Below are positions 17,519-27,446 of a stretch of DNA of 64,000 nucleotides, piece by piece. This DNA comes from Pseudomonas resinovorans NBRC 106553 (GTDB lineage: Bacteria; Pseudomonadota; Gammaproteobacteria; Pseudomonadales; Pseudomonadaceae), in the NCBI RefSeq assembly GCF_000412695.1, contig NC_021499.1, positions 2,170,001 to 2,234,000 of the forward strand. The letters run 5' to 3'. Each line of letters starts with the position of its first letter. Position 1 is the first letter of the stretch. A program made the position numbers and the translations under genes. The notes beneath the pieces were generated by a model. The model did no database searches, was not told where the DNA came from, and was given only the letters and a program-made list of their open reading frames with translations.

Positions 17519-20458
17519 ATGGTTCGGGTTCGCAAACTTGTGCTGGCAATCGCGGCTGCATCCGCGCTGACTTCGGGTGTGGCCAACGCCCTCGGGCTGG
17601 GGGAAGTCACCCTGCGGTCCTCCTTGAACCAGCCTCTGGATGCGGAGATCGAGCTGCTCGAGGTGCGCGACCTGGCCTCCGCCGAGGTCAAGCCGAACCT
17701 GGCCGCCGCCGAGGAGTTCACCAAGGCCGGCGTGGATCGCCAGTATTTCCTGCAGGACCTGAAGTTCACCCCCGTGGTCAAGCCCAATGGCCGCAGCGTC
17801 ATCCGCGTGACTTCCAGCAAGCCGGTTCGCGAGCCCTACCTGAACTTCCTGGTCGAGGTGCTCTGGCCCAATGGCCGTCTGCTGCGTGAGTACACGCTGC
17901 TCCTCGACCCGCCGCTCTATTCGCCCCAGGCCGCAGCCGCCGCCGCTCCGCGGGCACCCATCGCCGCGCCGGTGCAAGCACCGCGTCCGGCCGTGACCCC
18001 TGCGCCGCAGCGCACCACCCCGGCAGCTCCGGTCGCCGCTGCGCCGCGTCCGAGCGCGCCTGCGCCCGCAGCCGCCCCGGCCCCCAAGACGCCGGCCGAC
18101 CAATACCGCACCACCTCCCGCGACACCCTCTGGGAAATCGCCGAGCGCAACCGGGCCGGCGGCTCGGTGCACCAGGCCATGCTGGCCATCCAGGACCTGA
18201 ACCCGGACGCCTTCGTCGACGGCAACATCAATCGGCTGAAGAGCGGCCAGGTGCTGCGCCTGCCGGACGAGAACCAGATTGCCAGCCGCTCCCAGGCCGA
18301 GGCCATCAGCCAGGTCCAGGCACAGAATACTGCCTGGCGTGAAGGTCGCAGCCTGGCGGGCGAGGGCAAGCGCCAGCTGGACGCCACCAAGCGCGGCAGC
18401 GCTGGCGCCGCTCCCGAGAAAGTCGAGACCCAGGACAATCTGCGCCTGGTCTCCGGCGAAAGCGGCAAGGCCTCCAGTGGCAATGACAAGGGCGTCAATG
18501 GCGATAGCAAGGCGCTCAACGACAAGCTGGCCGTCACCCAGGAAAGCCTGGATTCGACCCGTCGCGAGAATGACGAGCTGAAAAGCCGCATGGGCGACCT
18601 GCAGAGCCAGATGGACAAGCTGCAGCGCCTGATTCAGCTGAAGGACGACCAACTCGCCAAGCTTCAGGCCGATATGGCTGGCAAGGACAAGCAGGCACCT
18701 GCGGCTCCTGCCGCTGCCGCCACCGCACCTGCTGCAGCAGCCAAGCCGGGGGCCACACCGGCTGCCCCGGCAGCGCAGCCTGCCGCGCCGGTCGCCACCG
18801 CGCCCGCCCAGCCTGTAGCGCCCGCCGCCGCTCCCGCTCAGCCGGCCGTTGCAGCCGCTCCGGCAACTCCTGCCCAGCCTGCCGCCCCCGCTGCGCCCGT
18901 TGCAGCAGCTCCGGCGAAACCGGCCGAGCCTGCCAAGCCGGCGGCACCTGCCAAACCCGCAGCCCCGGCCAAGCCGGTGCAAACCGCTCCGGCGGCTCCG
19001 GTGGCCGAGCCGCCGAAGTCCAGCATCATCGACGACGTGCTGGCCAATCCCATGCTGCTCCTGATGGCCGGTGGTAGCGCCCTGGTAGCCCTGCTGGTGC
19101 TGCTGATGGTGTTGTCCCGCCGCAACGCGCTGAAGGAAGCCGAGCTGCAGAACAGCCGCGCGGCGCAAGAGGGCGACGACAGCTTCGACGGCGACCTCGA
19201 CCTGAAAGACGACGGCCTTGACGCCCTCGACAGCGTTGATCTGGGTGACGTGGCTGATGCCCCGGAAGCCGCGCCTGTCAAAGCCGACGACCGCGTGACC
19301 GCGCAGACGGGCGACGTCATCAGCGAGGCCGACATCTATGTCGCCTACGGCCGCTTCAACCAGGCTGCCGAGCTGCTGCAGAACGCCATCAACGACGAGC
19401 CCCAGCGCAGTGACCTGCGCCTGAAACTGATGGAGGTCTACGCCGAACTGGGTGATCGCGAGGGCTTCGCTCGCCAGGAAAGCGAGCTCCGCGAAATCGG
19501 CGGTGTCAGCGGCGAAATCGACCAGCTCAAGGGCAAGTACCCGGCCATGGCGCTGGCAGCCGTTGCCGCCGGCACCGCGGCCGCCGGCTTCTCCGCTGCG
19601 GACGACCTGGACAGCTTCAGCCTCGATGACCTGACCCTGGACGACACGCCGAGCAGCGCTCCGGCCGCTGGTGCGGACCTGGACGATGCCTTCGACCTGA
19701 GCCTGGATGACCTGGGTTCCGATCTGGATCTCGACCTGGTGGAGGAAAAGCCCGCTGCCGTTCAGCCCGCCGTCGCACCGGCGCCTGTCGACGAGCTGAG
19801 CCTGGACGACCTGGAATTCGACGCGCCGGCCGCACCGGCCAAGGCCGACGACCTGGACTTCGACCTGGATATCGGCGGTGACGATCTGCTCACCGGCAAC
19901 GAAAGCCTGGAACTCAGCGACGACCTGGCCGGCTTCAGCCTCGACCTGGAGCCGACCGCCCAGCCGACCAGCACCGAAGAGGACGAGTTCCTCCTCAGCC
20001 TGGACGGCGACCTCGACGCTCCGCTGAGCATCGAGCAGCCTGCCGTTGCGCAGGAACCGGCCACCAGCGCCAACCTGCTGGACCTGCCGGCGGACTTCGA
20101 TCTGTCCCTGCCCGACGAGCCGCTTGCCGAGCCGATCACCGACAGTGACAGCTTCTCCGCCCAGCTGGATGAGGTCAGTGCCGAGCTGGACCAGCTGTCG
20201 GACAGCCTGCAGCAGGCGCCGGAACCGGTAGCCGTTCTGGAAGACGAACTGCCGGAGCCTGACATGGGGCTGGCTGAGGAAGACGATTTCGATTTCCTCT
20301 CCGGCACCGACGAAACCGCGACCAAACTGGACCTGGCTCGCGCCTATATCGACATGGGTGACACCGAAGGTGCTCGCGACATCCTCGACGAAGTGATGTC
20401 CGAAGGTAACGACACCCAGCAACAGGAAGCGCGCGAGCTCATCGCCCGACTCAGCTGA
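17519..20458 (+). CDS. fimV: FimV, polar peptidoglycan-binding hub protein
   Basis: A 979-residue inner-membrane protein with a large periplasmic part. Order: signal peptide (ends near VANA), the FimV N-terminal domain (GLGEVTLRSSLNQPLDAEIEL), a Pro/Ala-rich linker, a LysM peptidoglycan-binding domain at about residues 196-245 (TSRDTLWEIAERN), a coiled coil near 330-385, a long Pro/Ala/Lys linker, one membrane helix at about 510-532, then an acidic cytoplasmic region with TPR helices (~600-650), repeated SLDDL-type acidic segments, and the conserved C-terminal domain ending at LIARLS. FimV promotes PilQ secretin assembly, twitching, and polar cAMP and T2SS functions. AAGGGA precedes the ATG. 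Confidence 0.96.
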   Translation: MVRVRKLVLAIAAASALTSGVANALGLGEVTLRSSLNQPLDAEIELLEVRDLASAEVKPNLAAAEEFTKAGVDRQYFLQDLKFTPVVKPNGRSVIRVTSSKPVREPYLNFLVEVLWPNGRLLREYTLLLDPPLYSPQAAAAAAPRAPIAAPVQAPRPAVTPAPQRTTPAAPVAAAPRPSAPAPAAAPAPKTPADQYRTTSRDTLWEIAERNRAGGSVHQAMLAIQDLNPDAFVDGNINRLKSGQVLRLPDENQIASRSQAEAISQVQAQNTAWREGRSLAGEGKRQLDATKRGSAGAAPEKVETQDNLRLVSGESGKASSGNDKGVNGDSKALNDKLAVTQESLDSTRRENDELKSRMGDLQSQMDKLQRLIQLKDDQLAKLQADMAGKDKQAPAAPAAAATAPAAAAKPGATPAAPAAQPAAPVATAPAQPVAPAAAPAQPAVAAAPATPAQPAAPAAPVAAAPAKPAEPAKPAAPAKPAAPAKPVQTAPAAPVAEPPKSSIIDDVLANPMLLLMAGGSALVALLVLLMVLSRRNALKEAELQNSRAAQEGDDSFDGDLDLKDDGLDALDSVDLGDVADAPEAAPVKADDRVTAQTGDVISEADIYVAYGRFNQAAELLQNAINDEPQRSDLRLKLMEVYAELGDREGFARQESELREIGGVSGEIDQLKGKYPAMALAAVAAGTAAAGFSAADDLDSFSLDDLTLDDTPSSAPAAGADLDDAFDLSLDDLGSDLDLDLVEEKPAAVQPAVAPAPVDELSLDDLEFDAPAAPAKADDLDFDLDIGGDDLLTGNESLELSDDLAGFSLDLEPTAQPTSTEEDEFLLSLDGDLDAPLSIEQPAVAQEPATSANLLDLPADFDLSLPDEPLAEPITDSDSFSAQLDEVSAELDQLSDSLQQAPEPVAVLEDELPEPDMGLAEEDDFDFLSGTDETATKLDLARAYIDMGDTEGARDILDEVMSEGNDTQQQEARELIARLS

Positions 20459-20461
20459 TAG

Positions 20462-21322
20462 ATGACAGACGCAGTACCCGCAGCGGCAGCCCCTGAGGCT
20501 GCCGCTGGCATTTACAGAATCGCACTTGGTGTTGAATACAAGGGCTCGCGCTATCGTGGCTTCCAGCGTCAGATCGACGGGGTTCCCTCGATCCAGGGCG
20601 CTCTGGAGAAGGCGATTTGCCGAGTGGCCGGCGGCATTCCCGTCACCCTCAGTTGTGCCGGGCGCACCGACGCCATGGTTCACGCCTGCGGCCAGGTCGT
20701 GCACTTCGATACCCCGGTGTCCAGAAGCGAGCTCTCCTGGATCATGGGCGCCAACGCCAACCTGCCGCCGGACATCAGCGTCACCTGGGCGAGGGAGATG
20801 CCGAAGACCTTCGACGCCCGTTTCAGCGCCATGGCCCGGCGTTATCGCTATGTGATCTACAACGACCAGATCCGTCCGGCGCACATGGCCGAGGAAGTCA
20901 CCTGGAACCACCGGCCACTCGATCTGCAGCGCATGCGCGAGGCCGCACGCTGCCTGGTCGGTACCCATGACTTCAGCGCCTTCCGCGCCCGCCAATGCCA
21001 GGCCAAGTCGCCGGTCAAGACGGTGCATCACCTGGAGCTGCTCGAGTTCGGTCGAATGATCGTCCTCGACATCCGCGCCAACGCCTTCCTCCATCACATG
21101 GTGCGCAACATTGCCGGTGTGTTGATGACCATCGGTGCCGGCGAGCAGCCGGTGGCCTGGGCCCAGCAGGTGCTGGAAGGGCGTATCCGTCGCGAGGGCG
21201 GGGTGACTGCGCATCCCTACGGGCTCTATCTGGTGCGGGTCGAGTACCCCGAGCCGTTCGAGCTTCCCGAGCGCTACCTGGGGCCGCACTTTCTTTCCGG
21301 TCTGCCGGATATCCTGAGCTGA
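20462..21322 (+). CDS. truA: tRNA pseudouridine(38-40) synthase TruA
   Basis: A 286-residue enzyme that converts uridines 38-40 of the anticodon arm to pseudouridine. The catalytic aspartate is Asp70 in GRTDAMVHA; Met replaces the more common Gly or Ala next to it, which should be harmless. FDARFSAMARRYRYVI and NAFLHHMVRNI are further TruA blocks. The first ~15 residues are a Pro/Ala-rich extension. The ATG starts 3 nt after the fimV stop, so the genes are coupled. trpF follows 56 nt later. Confidence 0.95.
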   Translation: MTDAVPAAAAPEAAAGIYRIALGVEYKGSRYRGFQRQIDGVPSIQGALEKAICRVAGGIPVTLSCAGRTDAMVHACGQVVHFDTPVSRSELSWIMGANANLPPDISVTWAREMPKTFDARFSAMARRYRYVIYNDQIRPAHMAEEVTWNHRPLDLQRMREAARCLVGTHDFSAFRARQCQAKSPVKTVHHLELLEFGRMIVLDIRANAFLHHMVRNIAGVLMTIGAGEQPVAWAQQVLEGRIRREGGVTAHPYGLYLVRVEYPEPFELPERYLGPHFLSGLPDILS

Positions 21323-21378
21323 CGCTGCCTCGGGCCTTTGCTAACATCCTGGGTCTTTAGCCATAAGGTGCCTGCATC

Positions 21379-21996
21379 TTGTCCGCCGTTCGCATCAAAA
21401 TCTGCGGTATTACCCGAATCGAGGACGCCCTGGCCGCCGTTGCCGCCGGGGCCGATGCCATAGGTTTTGTGTTCTATGCCAAGAGTCCGCGTGCGGTGAC
21501 GCCGGCCCAGGCCAGGTCGATCATCGCGGCGCTGCCGCCCTTCGTGACCACGGTGGGCCTCTTCGTCGACATGCCGCGGGCCGAATTGCGCCAGTTGCTG
21601 GGTGAAGTCCCGCTGGACCTGTTGCAGTTCCATGGCGATGAGTCCGCTGAAGATTGCGCGGGTTTCGGTCGGCCCTATATCAAGGCGCTGCGGGTGAAAC
21701 CAGGCGACGACATCGCGGCCGCCGTTTCCCGTTACCCCGAGGCGTCCGGCCTGTTGCTGGATACCTATGTGCCCGGTGTCCCGGGTGGCACCGGAGAGGC
21801 CTTCGATTGGAGCCTGGTGCCCCAGGATGCGGCAAAGCCGCTGATCCTCGCCGGTGGCCTGACCCCCGACAACGTCGGCGAGGCGGTGCGCCAGGTACGG
21901 CCTTATGCGGTGGACGTCAGTGGTGGCGTCGAGGCTGCCAAGGGCATCAAGGATGCAGCGAAGATCCAGGCCTTCATCCAGCGAGCGCGTAGCTGA
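21379..21996 (+). CDS. trpF: Phosphoribosylanthranilate isomerase TrpF
   Basis: A 205-residue TIM-barrel enzyme of tryptophan synthesis that converts N-(5-phosphoribosyl)anthranilate to CdRP. It starts [16 protein letters not shown], with the catalytic Cys in KICGIT, the general acid Asp in [20 protein letters not shown], and [11 protein letters not shown] for phosphate binding. The start codon is TTG at 21379, supported by AAGGTG eight bases upstream and by the fact that KICGIT must lie close to the N-terminus. It is a stand-alone trpF, away from other trp genes, as in other pseudomonads. Confidence 0.95.
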   Translation: MSAVRIKICGITRIEDALAAVAAGADAIGFVFYAKSPRAVTPAQARSIIAALPPFVTTVGLFVDMPRAELRQLLGEVPLDLLQFHGDESAEDCAGFGRPYIKALRVKPGDDIAAAVSRYPEASGLLLDTYVPGVPGGTGEAFDWSLVPQDAAKPLILAGGLTPDNVGEAVRQVRPYAVDVSGGVEAAKGIKDAAKIQAFIQRARS

Positions 21997-22298
21997 AATG
22001 CCGCTGCCGGAAACTTTTGCCCGTCCGTTTGTTGGTGCGTCTCCTGCATATGTGACGGACGGCGTTTCGCTGCCGTCCATAAGCGAGTTGCCCAGACAGG
22101 CGAAGCCTGTCGGGTCGCGTGGCAAGGCTGCGTCGATCGGGCCTGTTTTTGTTGAGTGCGATGGCCGGTCCATCGCCAGGGCGACCGCCGGGCATGCCTT
22201 GACTGCCGGGGTCGCAACCATGAATTCGCCGAAGAACATGCGCGGGGCAATGAACCGCTAGCGCGTGTTCGGGCCTGAAAGCTGTGGAGAACTAGAGC
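21997..22298. other. 302-bp trpF-accD intergenic region
   Basis: No convincing gene. A hairpin at 22091-22114 has stem GACAGGC (22095-22101) / GCCTGTC (22105-22111), loop GAA, extended by CCC/GGG, with no T-run. An 87-codon plus-strand open frame from 21998 lacks a ribosome-binding site and protein-like composition. The accD promoter must lie here, but I see no clear -35/-10 pair. Confidence 0.5.
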
Positions 22299-23171
22299 AT
22301 GAGCAACTGGCTGGTAGACAAACTGATCCCTTCGATCATGCGTTCCGAGGTGAAGAAGAGCTCGGTCCCGGAAGGCCTCTGGCACAAGTGCCCGTCCTGC
22401 GAGGCGGTGCTGTACAAGCCCGAGCTGGAAAAGACGCTGGACGTCTGCCCGAAATGCAACCACCACATGCGTATCGGCGCGCGCACCCGTCTGGACATCT
22501 TCCTCGATCCGGAAGGCCGTGAAGAACTCGGCGCCGACCTGGAGCCGGTGGACCGCCTGAAGTTCCGCGACAGCAAGAAGTACAAGGACCGCCTGACCGC
22601 CGCGCAGAAGGATACCGGTGAGAAGGACGCGCTGATCGCTATGCGCGGAACCCTGCACCAGATGCCGGTCGTCGCCTGTGCCTTCGAATTCTCCTTCATG
22701 GGTGGCTCCATGGGTGCCATCGTCGGCGAGCGTTTCGTCCGCGCCGCCAACGCCGCCCTGGAGCAGCGCTGCCCGCTGGTCTGCTTCTCCGCCTCCGGCG
22801 GTGCGCGGATGCAGGAAGCCCTGATCTCCCTGATGCAGATGGCCAAGACCTCGGCTGCCCTGGCGCGCCTGCGCGAAGAAGGCATTCCGTTCATTTCCGT
22901 GCTGACCGACCCGGTCTATGGCGGCGTATCCGCCAGCCTGGCGATGCTCGGCGACGTAATCGTCGGTGAACCCAAGGCACTGATCGGCTTTGCCGGTCCC
23001 CGCGTGATCGAGCAGACCGTGCGCGAGAAACTGCCGGAAGGCTTCCAGCGCAGCGAGTTCCTGCTGGAGCACGGCGCCATCGACATGATCATCCCCCGCG
23101 CGGAACTGCGAGAGCGCCTTGGTCGGCTGCTGGCGCAGATGACGCGTCAACCCTCCCCGGTTATCGCATGA
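22299..23171 (+). CDS. accD: Acetyl-CoA carboxylase carboxyltransferase subunit beta
   Basis: This 290-residue subunit, with AccA, transfers CO2 from carboxybiotin to acetyl-CoA, giving malonyl-CoA for fatty acid synthesis. The N-terminal zinc ribbon is visible ([16 protein letters not shown] and CPKCNHH, residues ~27-50), followed by the crotonase-fold domain with [12 protein letters not shown] and [19 protein letters not shown] precedes the ATG. folC overlaps its stop by 4 nt. Confidence 0.97.
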   Translation: MSNWLVDKLIPSIMRSEVKKSSVPEGLWHKCPSCEAVLYKPELEKTLDVCPKCNHHMRIGARTRLDIFLDPEGREELGADLEPVDRLKFRDSKKYKDRLTAAQKDTGEKDALIAMRGTLHQMPVVACAFEFSFMGGSMGAIVGERFVRAANAALEQRCPLVCFSASGGARMQEALISLMQMAKTSAALARLREEGIPFISVLTDPVYGGVSASLAMLGDVIVGEPKALIGFAGPRVIEQTVREKLPEGFQRSEFLLEHGAIDMIIPRAELRERLGRLLAQMTRQPSPVIA

Positions 23172-24454
23172 CCCAGAGAACCCTTGCCGACTGGCTTTCC
23201 TACCTTGAACAGCTCCACCCCACGGCTATCGACATGGGGCTGGAGCGCAGTCGTGAAGTGGCCACCCGGCTCGGCCTGGCCCGGCCGGCGCCGAAGGTGA
23301 TCACGGTCACCGGCACCAACGGCAAGGGTTCTACCTGCGCATTCCTGGCCGCGCTGCTGCGCGCCCAGGGGCTGGCGGTCGGCGTCTACAGCTCGCCGCA
23401 TCTGCTGCGCTACAACGAGCGGGTCCAGATCAATGGTGTCGAGGCGTCCGACCAGGCGCTCTGCGACGCCTTCGTTGCCGTCGAGGCGGCGCGCGGCGAG
23501 ATCTCCCTCACCTATTTCGAAATGGGCACCCTGGCGGCCTTCTGGCTGTTCCAGCATGCCGGCCTGGATGCCGTGGTGCTGGAGGTCGGTCTGGGAGGTC
23601 GCCTGGACGCGGTCAACCTGGTGGATGCCGATCTGGCCCTGGTCACCAGCATAGGCGTGGACCATGCCGACTGGCTGGGCGACACCCGGGAGAGCGTCGC
23701 CTTCGAGAAGGCGGGTATCTTCCGTGCCGGCAAGCCGGCCCTGTGCGGCGACCTCGATCCGCCCAAGCCCCTGCTGGAGCAGGCCGCCGCCCTGGGCGCG
23801 CCGCTGTTGCTGCGCGGCCCCGACTTCGATCTCGCCATGGGGGAGGGGAGCTGGCACTGGCGCGGTTTCGCGGCCTCGGGAGAGCCGCTGGAGCTGCACG
23901 AGCTGCCGCTGCTCGACCTGCCCATGGAGAACGCCGCCCTCGCGCTCCAGGCTTATGCCCTGCTGGACATGCCCTGGCAGCCGGAAGCGCTGCAGGCTGC
24001 ACTGCTGGGCACCCGCGTCGCCGGGCGTCTGGATCGGCGTAGCGTCATCTGGCGCGGCAAGGCGCTTTCCCTGCTGCTGGATGTCGGCCACAACCCCCAT
24101 GCCGCCGAGTACCTCGCGGCACGCCTGGCCGCACGCCCGGTCGCGGGTCGCCGGCTGGCGGTATTCGGCCTGCTTTCCGACAAGGATCTCCCTGGCGTCC
24201 TGCTCCCCCTGCAGGCGCGCCTGGCCCACTGGGCGGTGGCGCCGCTGCCGACCCCTCGCACTCGCTCCGCAGCCGAGCTGCAGGCGGCATTGACGAACCT
24301 TCACGCAAGCGTCAGTGTCCACGAAACTATCGCCGCCGCGCTGGATGCACAGTGCGAGCAGGCGACGCCGGATGACGAGATTCTGGTGTTCGGATCGTTC
24401 TACAGCGTGGCCGAGGCGCTGAGCTGGTTGGAAAGCCAAGCAAAGGGGGAGTAG
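23168..24454 (+). CDS. folC: Dihydrofolate/folylpolyglutamate synthase FolC
   Basis: This 428-residue Mur-ligase-family enzyme adds glutamate to dihydropteroate and to folates. The ATP-binding loop is [17 protein letters not shown], with [16 protein letters not shown] and the Mg-binding [26 protein letters not shown]. The ATG overlaps the accD stop (ATGA), so they are translationally coupled, an accD-folC order common in Gammaproteobacteria. The SPOR gene follows after 5 nt. Confidence 0.96.
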   Translation: MTQRTLADWLSYLEQLHPTAIDMGLERSREVATRLGLARPAPKVITVTGTNGKGSTCAFLAALLRAQGLAVGVYSSPHLLRYNERVQINGVEASDQALCDAFVAVEAARGEISLTYFEMGTLAAFWLFQHAGLDAVVLEVGLGGRLDAVNLVDADLALVTSIGVDHADWLGDTRESVAFEKAGIFRAGKPALCGDLDPPKPLLEQAAALGAPLLLRGPDFDLAMGEGSWHWRGFAASGEPLELHELPLLDLPMENAALALQAYALLDMPWQPEALQAALLGTRVAGRLDRRSVIWRGKALSLLLDVGHNPHAAEYLAARLAARPVAGRRLAVFGLLSDKDLPGVLLPLQARLAHWAVAPLPTPRTRSAAELQAALTNLHASVSVHETIAAALDAQCEQATPDDEILVFGSFYSVAEALSWLESQAKGE

Positions 24455-24459
24455 GGGAA

Positions 24460-25167
24460 ATGGCTGTACTGGACAAGGGACTCAAGCAACGTATCGTCGG
24501 CGCGCTGGTGCTGGTGGCGCTCGCGGTGATCTTCCTGCCCATGCTGTTCAGTCGTGAAGACGAACTGCGCCAGGTGGTGGTCGAAGCGCCGCCGATGCCC
24601 AAGGCCCCGGACATGCCGAAGGCGGAGCTGGAGCAGGTCGAGGTGCCCGAACCCCAGGCGCTGCCCCAGGAACCCGTGCCGCCGCTGGAACCCACTGGCG
24701 AGGCGCTGGCATCCAGTGTGCCGCCTGTGGTGGACACCGCTCCGGCTCAGCCAGCCGTTCCCGCCGTACCGGCTCCCGCCCCGGCACAATCCCAGCCATC
24801 GGCTCCGGCCCCGGTTCCGACTCCCGCCCCGGCGCAGCCCCAGGTGCAGGCCAAGGTGCCCGCGCCGGCGCCGGCCGCTCCCGTTGCTGCGGTCAAGGCC
24901 GAGGAAAAGCGCCTGGACGTCAATGGCCTGCCGGTCAGTTGGTCGGTTCAGCTGGCCAGCCTGTCCAGCCGTTCCAGTGCGGAGAACCTGCAGAAGAACC
25001 TGCGCACCCAGGGCTACAACGCCTATATCCGCAGTGTCGAGGGCATGAATCGGGTCTTCGTCGGTCCGCTGATCGAGCGCGCCGAAGCCAACCGCCTGCG
25101 TGACCAGCTCAGCCGTCAGCAGAATCTGAATGGCTTTGTCGTACGTTTCCAGCCTGAAAAAGGCTGA
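24460..25167 (+). CDS. SPOR-domain cell-division protein (DedD-like)
   Basis: A 235-residue bitopic inner-membrane protein. Residues ~1-12 are cytoplasmic, ~13-32 form the membrane helix (VGALVLVALAVIFLPMLF), a Pro/Ala-rich periplasmic linker runs to ~150, and a C-terminal SPOR domain (WSVQLASLSSRSSAENLQKNL to the end) binds glycan strands stripped of stem peptides at the septum. AGGGGAA precedes the ATG. The position between folC and cvpA matches dedD in enterobacteria, supporting a DedD-type division role. Confidence 0.88.
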   Translation: MAVLDKGLKQRIVGALVLVALAVIFLPMLFSREDELRQVVVEAPPMPKAPDMPKAELEQVEVPEPQALPQEPVPPLEPTGEALASSVPPVVDTAPAQPAVPAVPAPAPAQSQPSAPAPVPTPAPAQPQVQAKVPAPAPAAPVAAVKAEEKRLDVNGLPVSWSVQLASLSSRSSAENLQKNLRTQGYNAYIRSVEGMNRVFVGPLIERAEANRLRDQLSRQQNLNGFVVRFQPEKG

Positions 25168-25203
25168 TAGACAAGGTTAATTAAGCCCTTTCGGTTCCGC
25201 GGG

Positions 25204-25232
25204 TTACCGGAGCTGAAGGGCTCTGCTAAAAT
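25204..25232 (+). promoter_or_regulatory. Possible cvpA-purF promoter
   Basis: TTACCG (25204-25209) and TAAAAT (25227-25232) are separated by 17 nt; the -10 is good, the -35 poor. A long-range inverted repeat (AGCCCTT near 25184 / AAGGGCT near 25216) flanks it. No PurR-type box is evident. Confidence 0.35.
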
Positions 25233-25262
25233 GCAGCGCCTTTTCAGTTTGTGGGCTGCACT

Positions 25263-25775
25263 GTGGCATTAACCTGGGTCGATTGGACGATCATCGCCAT
25301 CATCGCCATTTCCAGTCTGGTCAGTTTGAGACGCGGCTTCGTCAAGGAAGCGCTCTCGCTGCTCACCTGGATAGTCGCAGGCGTCGTCGCCTGGACCTTT
25401 GGCGGCGCCCTGTCACTGCACCTCACCGAATTCATCGAAATGCCCTCGGCGCGAATCATCGCCGCGTGCGCCATCCTCTTCGTCGCCACCCTGCTGGTGG
25501 GGGCCTTGATCAATTTCCTGATCGGCGAGCTGGTCAGGGTTACCGGCATGGACGGTACCGACCGCGTGCTGGGCATGGCCTTCGGCGCCGCCCGTGGCGC
25601 GCTGCTGGTGGTGCTGCTGGTCGGCCTGCTCAGCCTGGCGCCGGTACAACAGGATCCCTGGTGGCAGCATTCCACGCTGCTCCCGCATTTTCTTTTGGTT
25701 GCCGACTGGTCGAAGAACCTCATTCTGGGCTTCACCAGTCAGTGGATCGCGAGCGGCATCAGCTCACCCAGCTGA
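25263..25775 (+). CDS. cvpA: CvpA family membrane protein
   Basis: A 170-residue integral membrane protein with four likely helices. Known family members are linked to colicin V production and envelope or stress phenotypes. The start is placed at the GTG at 25263 (ALTWVDWTIIAIIAISSLVS), because CvpA proteins begin close to the TWVDW motif; the open frame extends four codons further to another GTG. No strong ribosome-binding site is visible. It lies directly before purF, the usual cvpA-purF pairing. Confidence 0.9.
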   Translation: MALTWVDWTIIAIIAISSLVSLRRGFVKEALSLLTWIVAGVVAWTFGGALSLHLTEFIEMPSARIIAACAILFVATLLVGALINFLIGELVRVTGMDGTDRVLGMAFGAARGALLVVLLVGLLSLAPVQQDPWWQHSTLLPHFLLVADWSKNLILGFTSQWIASGISSPS

Positions 25776-25863
25776 TGCGTCGCAGCAGTAGCATGCCCGC
25801 CCAAGCCCAAACGGCCTGGTCGGGTACTTGATTAGCCTGAACTACTAGCAGGGGTTGCGTCAC

Positions 25864-27369
25864 ATGTGTGGCATCGTCGGTATCGTCGGTAAGTCGAACG
25901 TCAATCAGGCGCTGTATGACGCGCTTACCGTGCTCCAGCATCGCGGCCAGGACGCTGCCGGTATTGTGACCAGCCATGATGGCCGGCTCTTCCTGCGCAA
26001 GGACAACGGCCTGGTCCGTGACGTCTTCCAGCAGCGCCATATGCAGCGCCTGGTGGGCTCCATGGGCATCGGCCACGTGCGCTATCCCACCGCGGGTTCC
26101 TCCAGTTCCGCCGAGGCCCAGCCGTTCTACGTCAACTCGCCCTACGGCATCACCCTGGCGCACAACGGCAACCTGACCAACGTCGAGCAGCTGGCCAAGG
26201 AAATCTACGAGTCCGACCTGCGCCACGTGAACACCAACTCCGATTCGGAAGTGCTGCTCAACGTGTTCGCCCACGAGCTGGCCCACCGCGGCAAGCTGCA
26301 GCCTACCGAGGAAGACGTGTTCGCCGCGGTTTCCGGCGTGCACCAGCGCTGCAGTGGCGGTTACGCGGTGGTCGCGATGATCACCGGCTACGGCATCGTC
26401 GGCTTCCGCGATCCCCATGCGATCCGCCCGATCGTCTTCGGCCAGCGCCACACCGACGAAGGCGTGGAGTACATGATCGCCTCCGAGAGCGTCTCCCTCG
26501 ACGTGCTCGGCTTCACCCTGATCCGTGACCTGGCCCCGGGCGAAGCGGTGTACATCACCGAAGACGGCAAGCTGTTCACCCGCCAGTGCGCCACCAATCC
26601 GCAGTACTCCCCGTGCATCTTCGAGCACGTCTACCTGGCGCGCCCGGATTCGATCATGGATGGCATCTCCGTCTACAAGGCACGCCTGCGCATGGGCGAG
26701 AAGCTGGCCGAGAAGATCCAGCGCGAGCGTCCGGAGCACGACATCGACGTGGTGATCCCGATTCCGGACACCAGCCGCACCGCGGCCCTAGAACTGGCCA
26801 ACCACCTGGGCGTCAAGTTCCGCGAAGGCTTCGTGAAGAACCGCTACATCGGCCGTACCTTCATCATGCCAGGCCAGGCCGCGCGCAAGAAATCCGTGCG
26901 CCAGAAGCTGAACGCCATCGAGCTGGAATTCCGCGGCAAGAACGTGATGCTGGTGGACGACTCCATCGTCCGTGGCACCACCTGCAAGCAGATCATCCAG
27001 ATGGCCCGCGAAGCCGGCGCCAAGAACGTCTACTTCTGCTCGGCGGCCCCGGCGGTTCGCTACCCCAACGTCTACGGCATCGACATGCCCAGCGCCCACG
27101 AGCTGATCGCCCACAACCGCTCCACCGAGGAAGTGGCCGAACTGATCGGCGCCGACTGGCTGGTCTACCAGGACCTGCCGGACCTGATCGACGCCGTTGG
27201 CGGCGGCAAGGTGAAGATCGACCACTTCGACTGCGCCGTGTTCGATGGCCAGTACATCACCGGTGACGTCGACGAGAACTACCTGAACAAGATCGAGCAG
27301 GCGCGCAACGACCTCGCCAAGGTCAAGGCGCATGCGGTCAGCGCCATCATCGATCTGTACAACAACTGA
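25864..27369 (+). CDS. purF: Amidophosphoribosyltransferase PurF
   Basis: This 501-residue enzyme catalyses the first committed purine step, PRPP plus glutamine to 5-phosphoribosylamine. The ATG at 25864 gives MCGIVGIVG, so Met removal exposes Cys1, the N-terminal nucleophile of the class II glutaminase domain; the upstream TTG would not. The phosphoribosyltransferase domain has the PRPP loop [16 protein letters not shown]. The length is normal. CAGGGG lies upstream. Confidence 0.97.
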   Translation: MCGIVGIVGKSNVNQALYDALTVLQHRGQDAAGIVTSHDGRLFLRKDNGLVRDVFQQRHMQRLVGSMGIGHVRYPTAGSSSSAEAQPFYVNSPYGITLAHNGNLTNVEQLAKEIYESDLRHVNTNSDSEVLLNVFAHELAHRGKLQPTEEDVFAAVSGVHQRCSGGYAVVAMITGYGIVGFRDPHAIRPIVFGQRHTDEGVEYMIASESVSLDVLGFTLIRDLAPGEAVYITEDGKLFTRQCATNPQYSPCIFEHVYLARPDSIMDGISVYKARLRMGEKLAEKIQRERPEHDIDVVIPIPDTSRTAALELANHLGVKFREGFVKNRYIGRTFIMPGQAARKKSVRQKLNAIELEFRGKNVMLVDDSIVRGTTCKQIIQMAREAGAKNVYFCSAAPAVRYPNVYGIDMPSAHELIAHNRSTEEVAELIGADWLVYQDLPDLIDAVGGGKVKIDHFDCAVFDGQYITGDVDENYLNKIEQARNDLAKVKAHAVSAIIDLYNN

Positions 27370-27403
27370 GTCGCAAGCCGTTGGCGGCGAGCTGAAAGTC
27401 TGT

Positions 27404-27430
27404 AGCCCGGATAACCTCCGGGCTTCGTTT
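27404..27430 (+). terminator. Terminator after purF
   Basis: AGCCCGGA (27404-27411) pairs perfectly with TCCGGGCT (27417-27424) around TAACC, followed by TCGTTT. The T-run is short, so it may be leaky into metZ. Confidence 0.65.
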
Positions 27431-27446
27431 CTGAAGAGGTAGGGAT

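Noticed and set aside
17465..21289. 1274-codon minus-strand open frame across fimV and truA
   Set aside because: Antisense shadow of two well-supported genes; the product is low-complexity Gly/Arg/Leu-rich with no recognisable motif.
21998..22261. 87-codon plus-strand open frame between trpF and accD
   Set aside because: No ribosome-binding site, mixed composition, a hairpin in the middle, and no signal peptide or domain. It could be real only if conserved in relatives.
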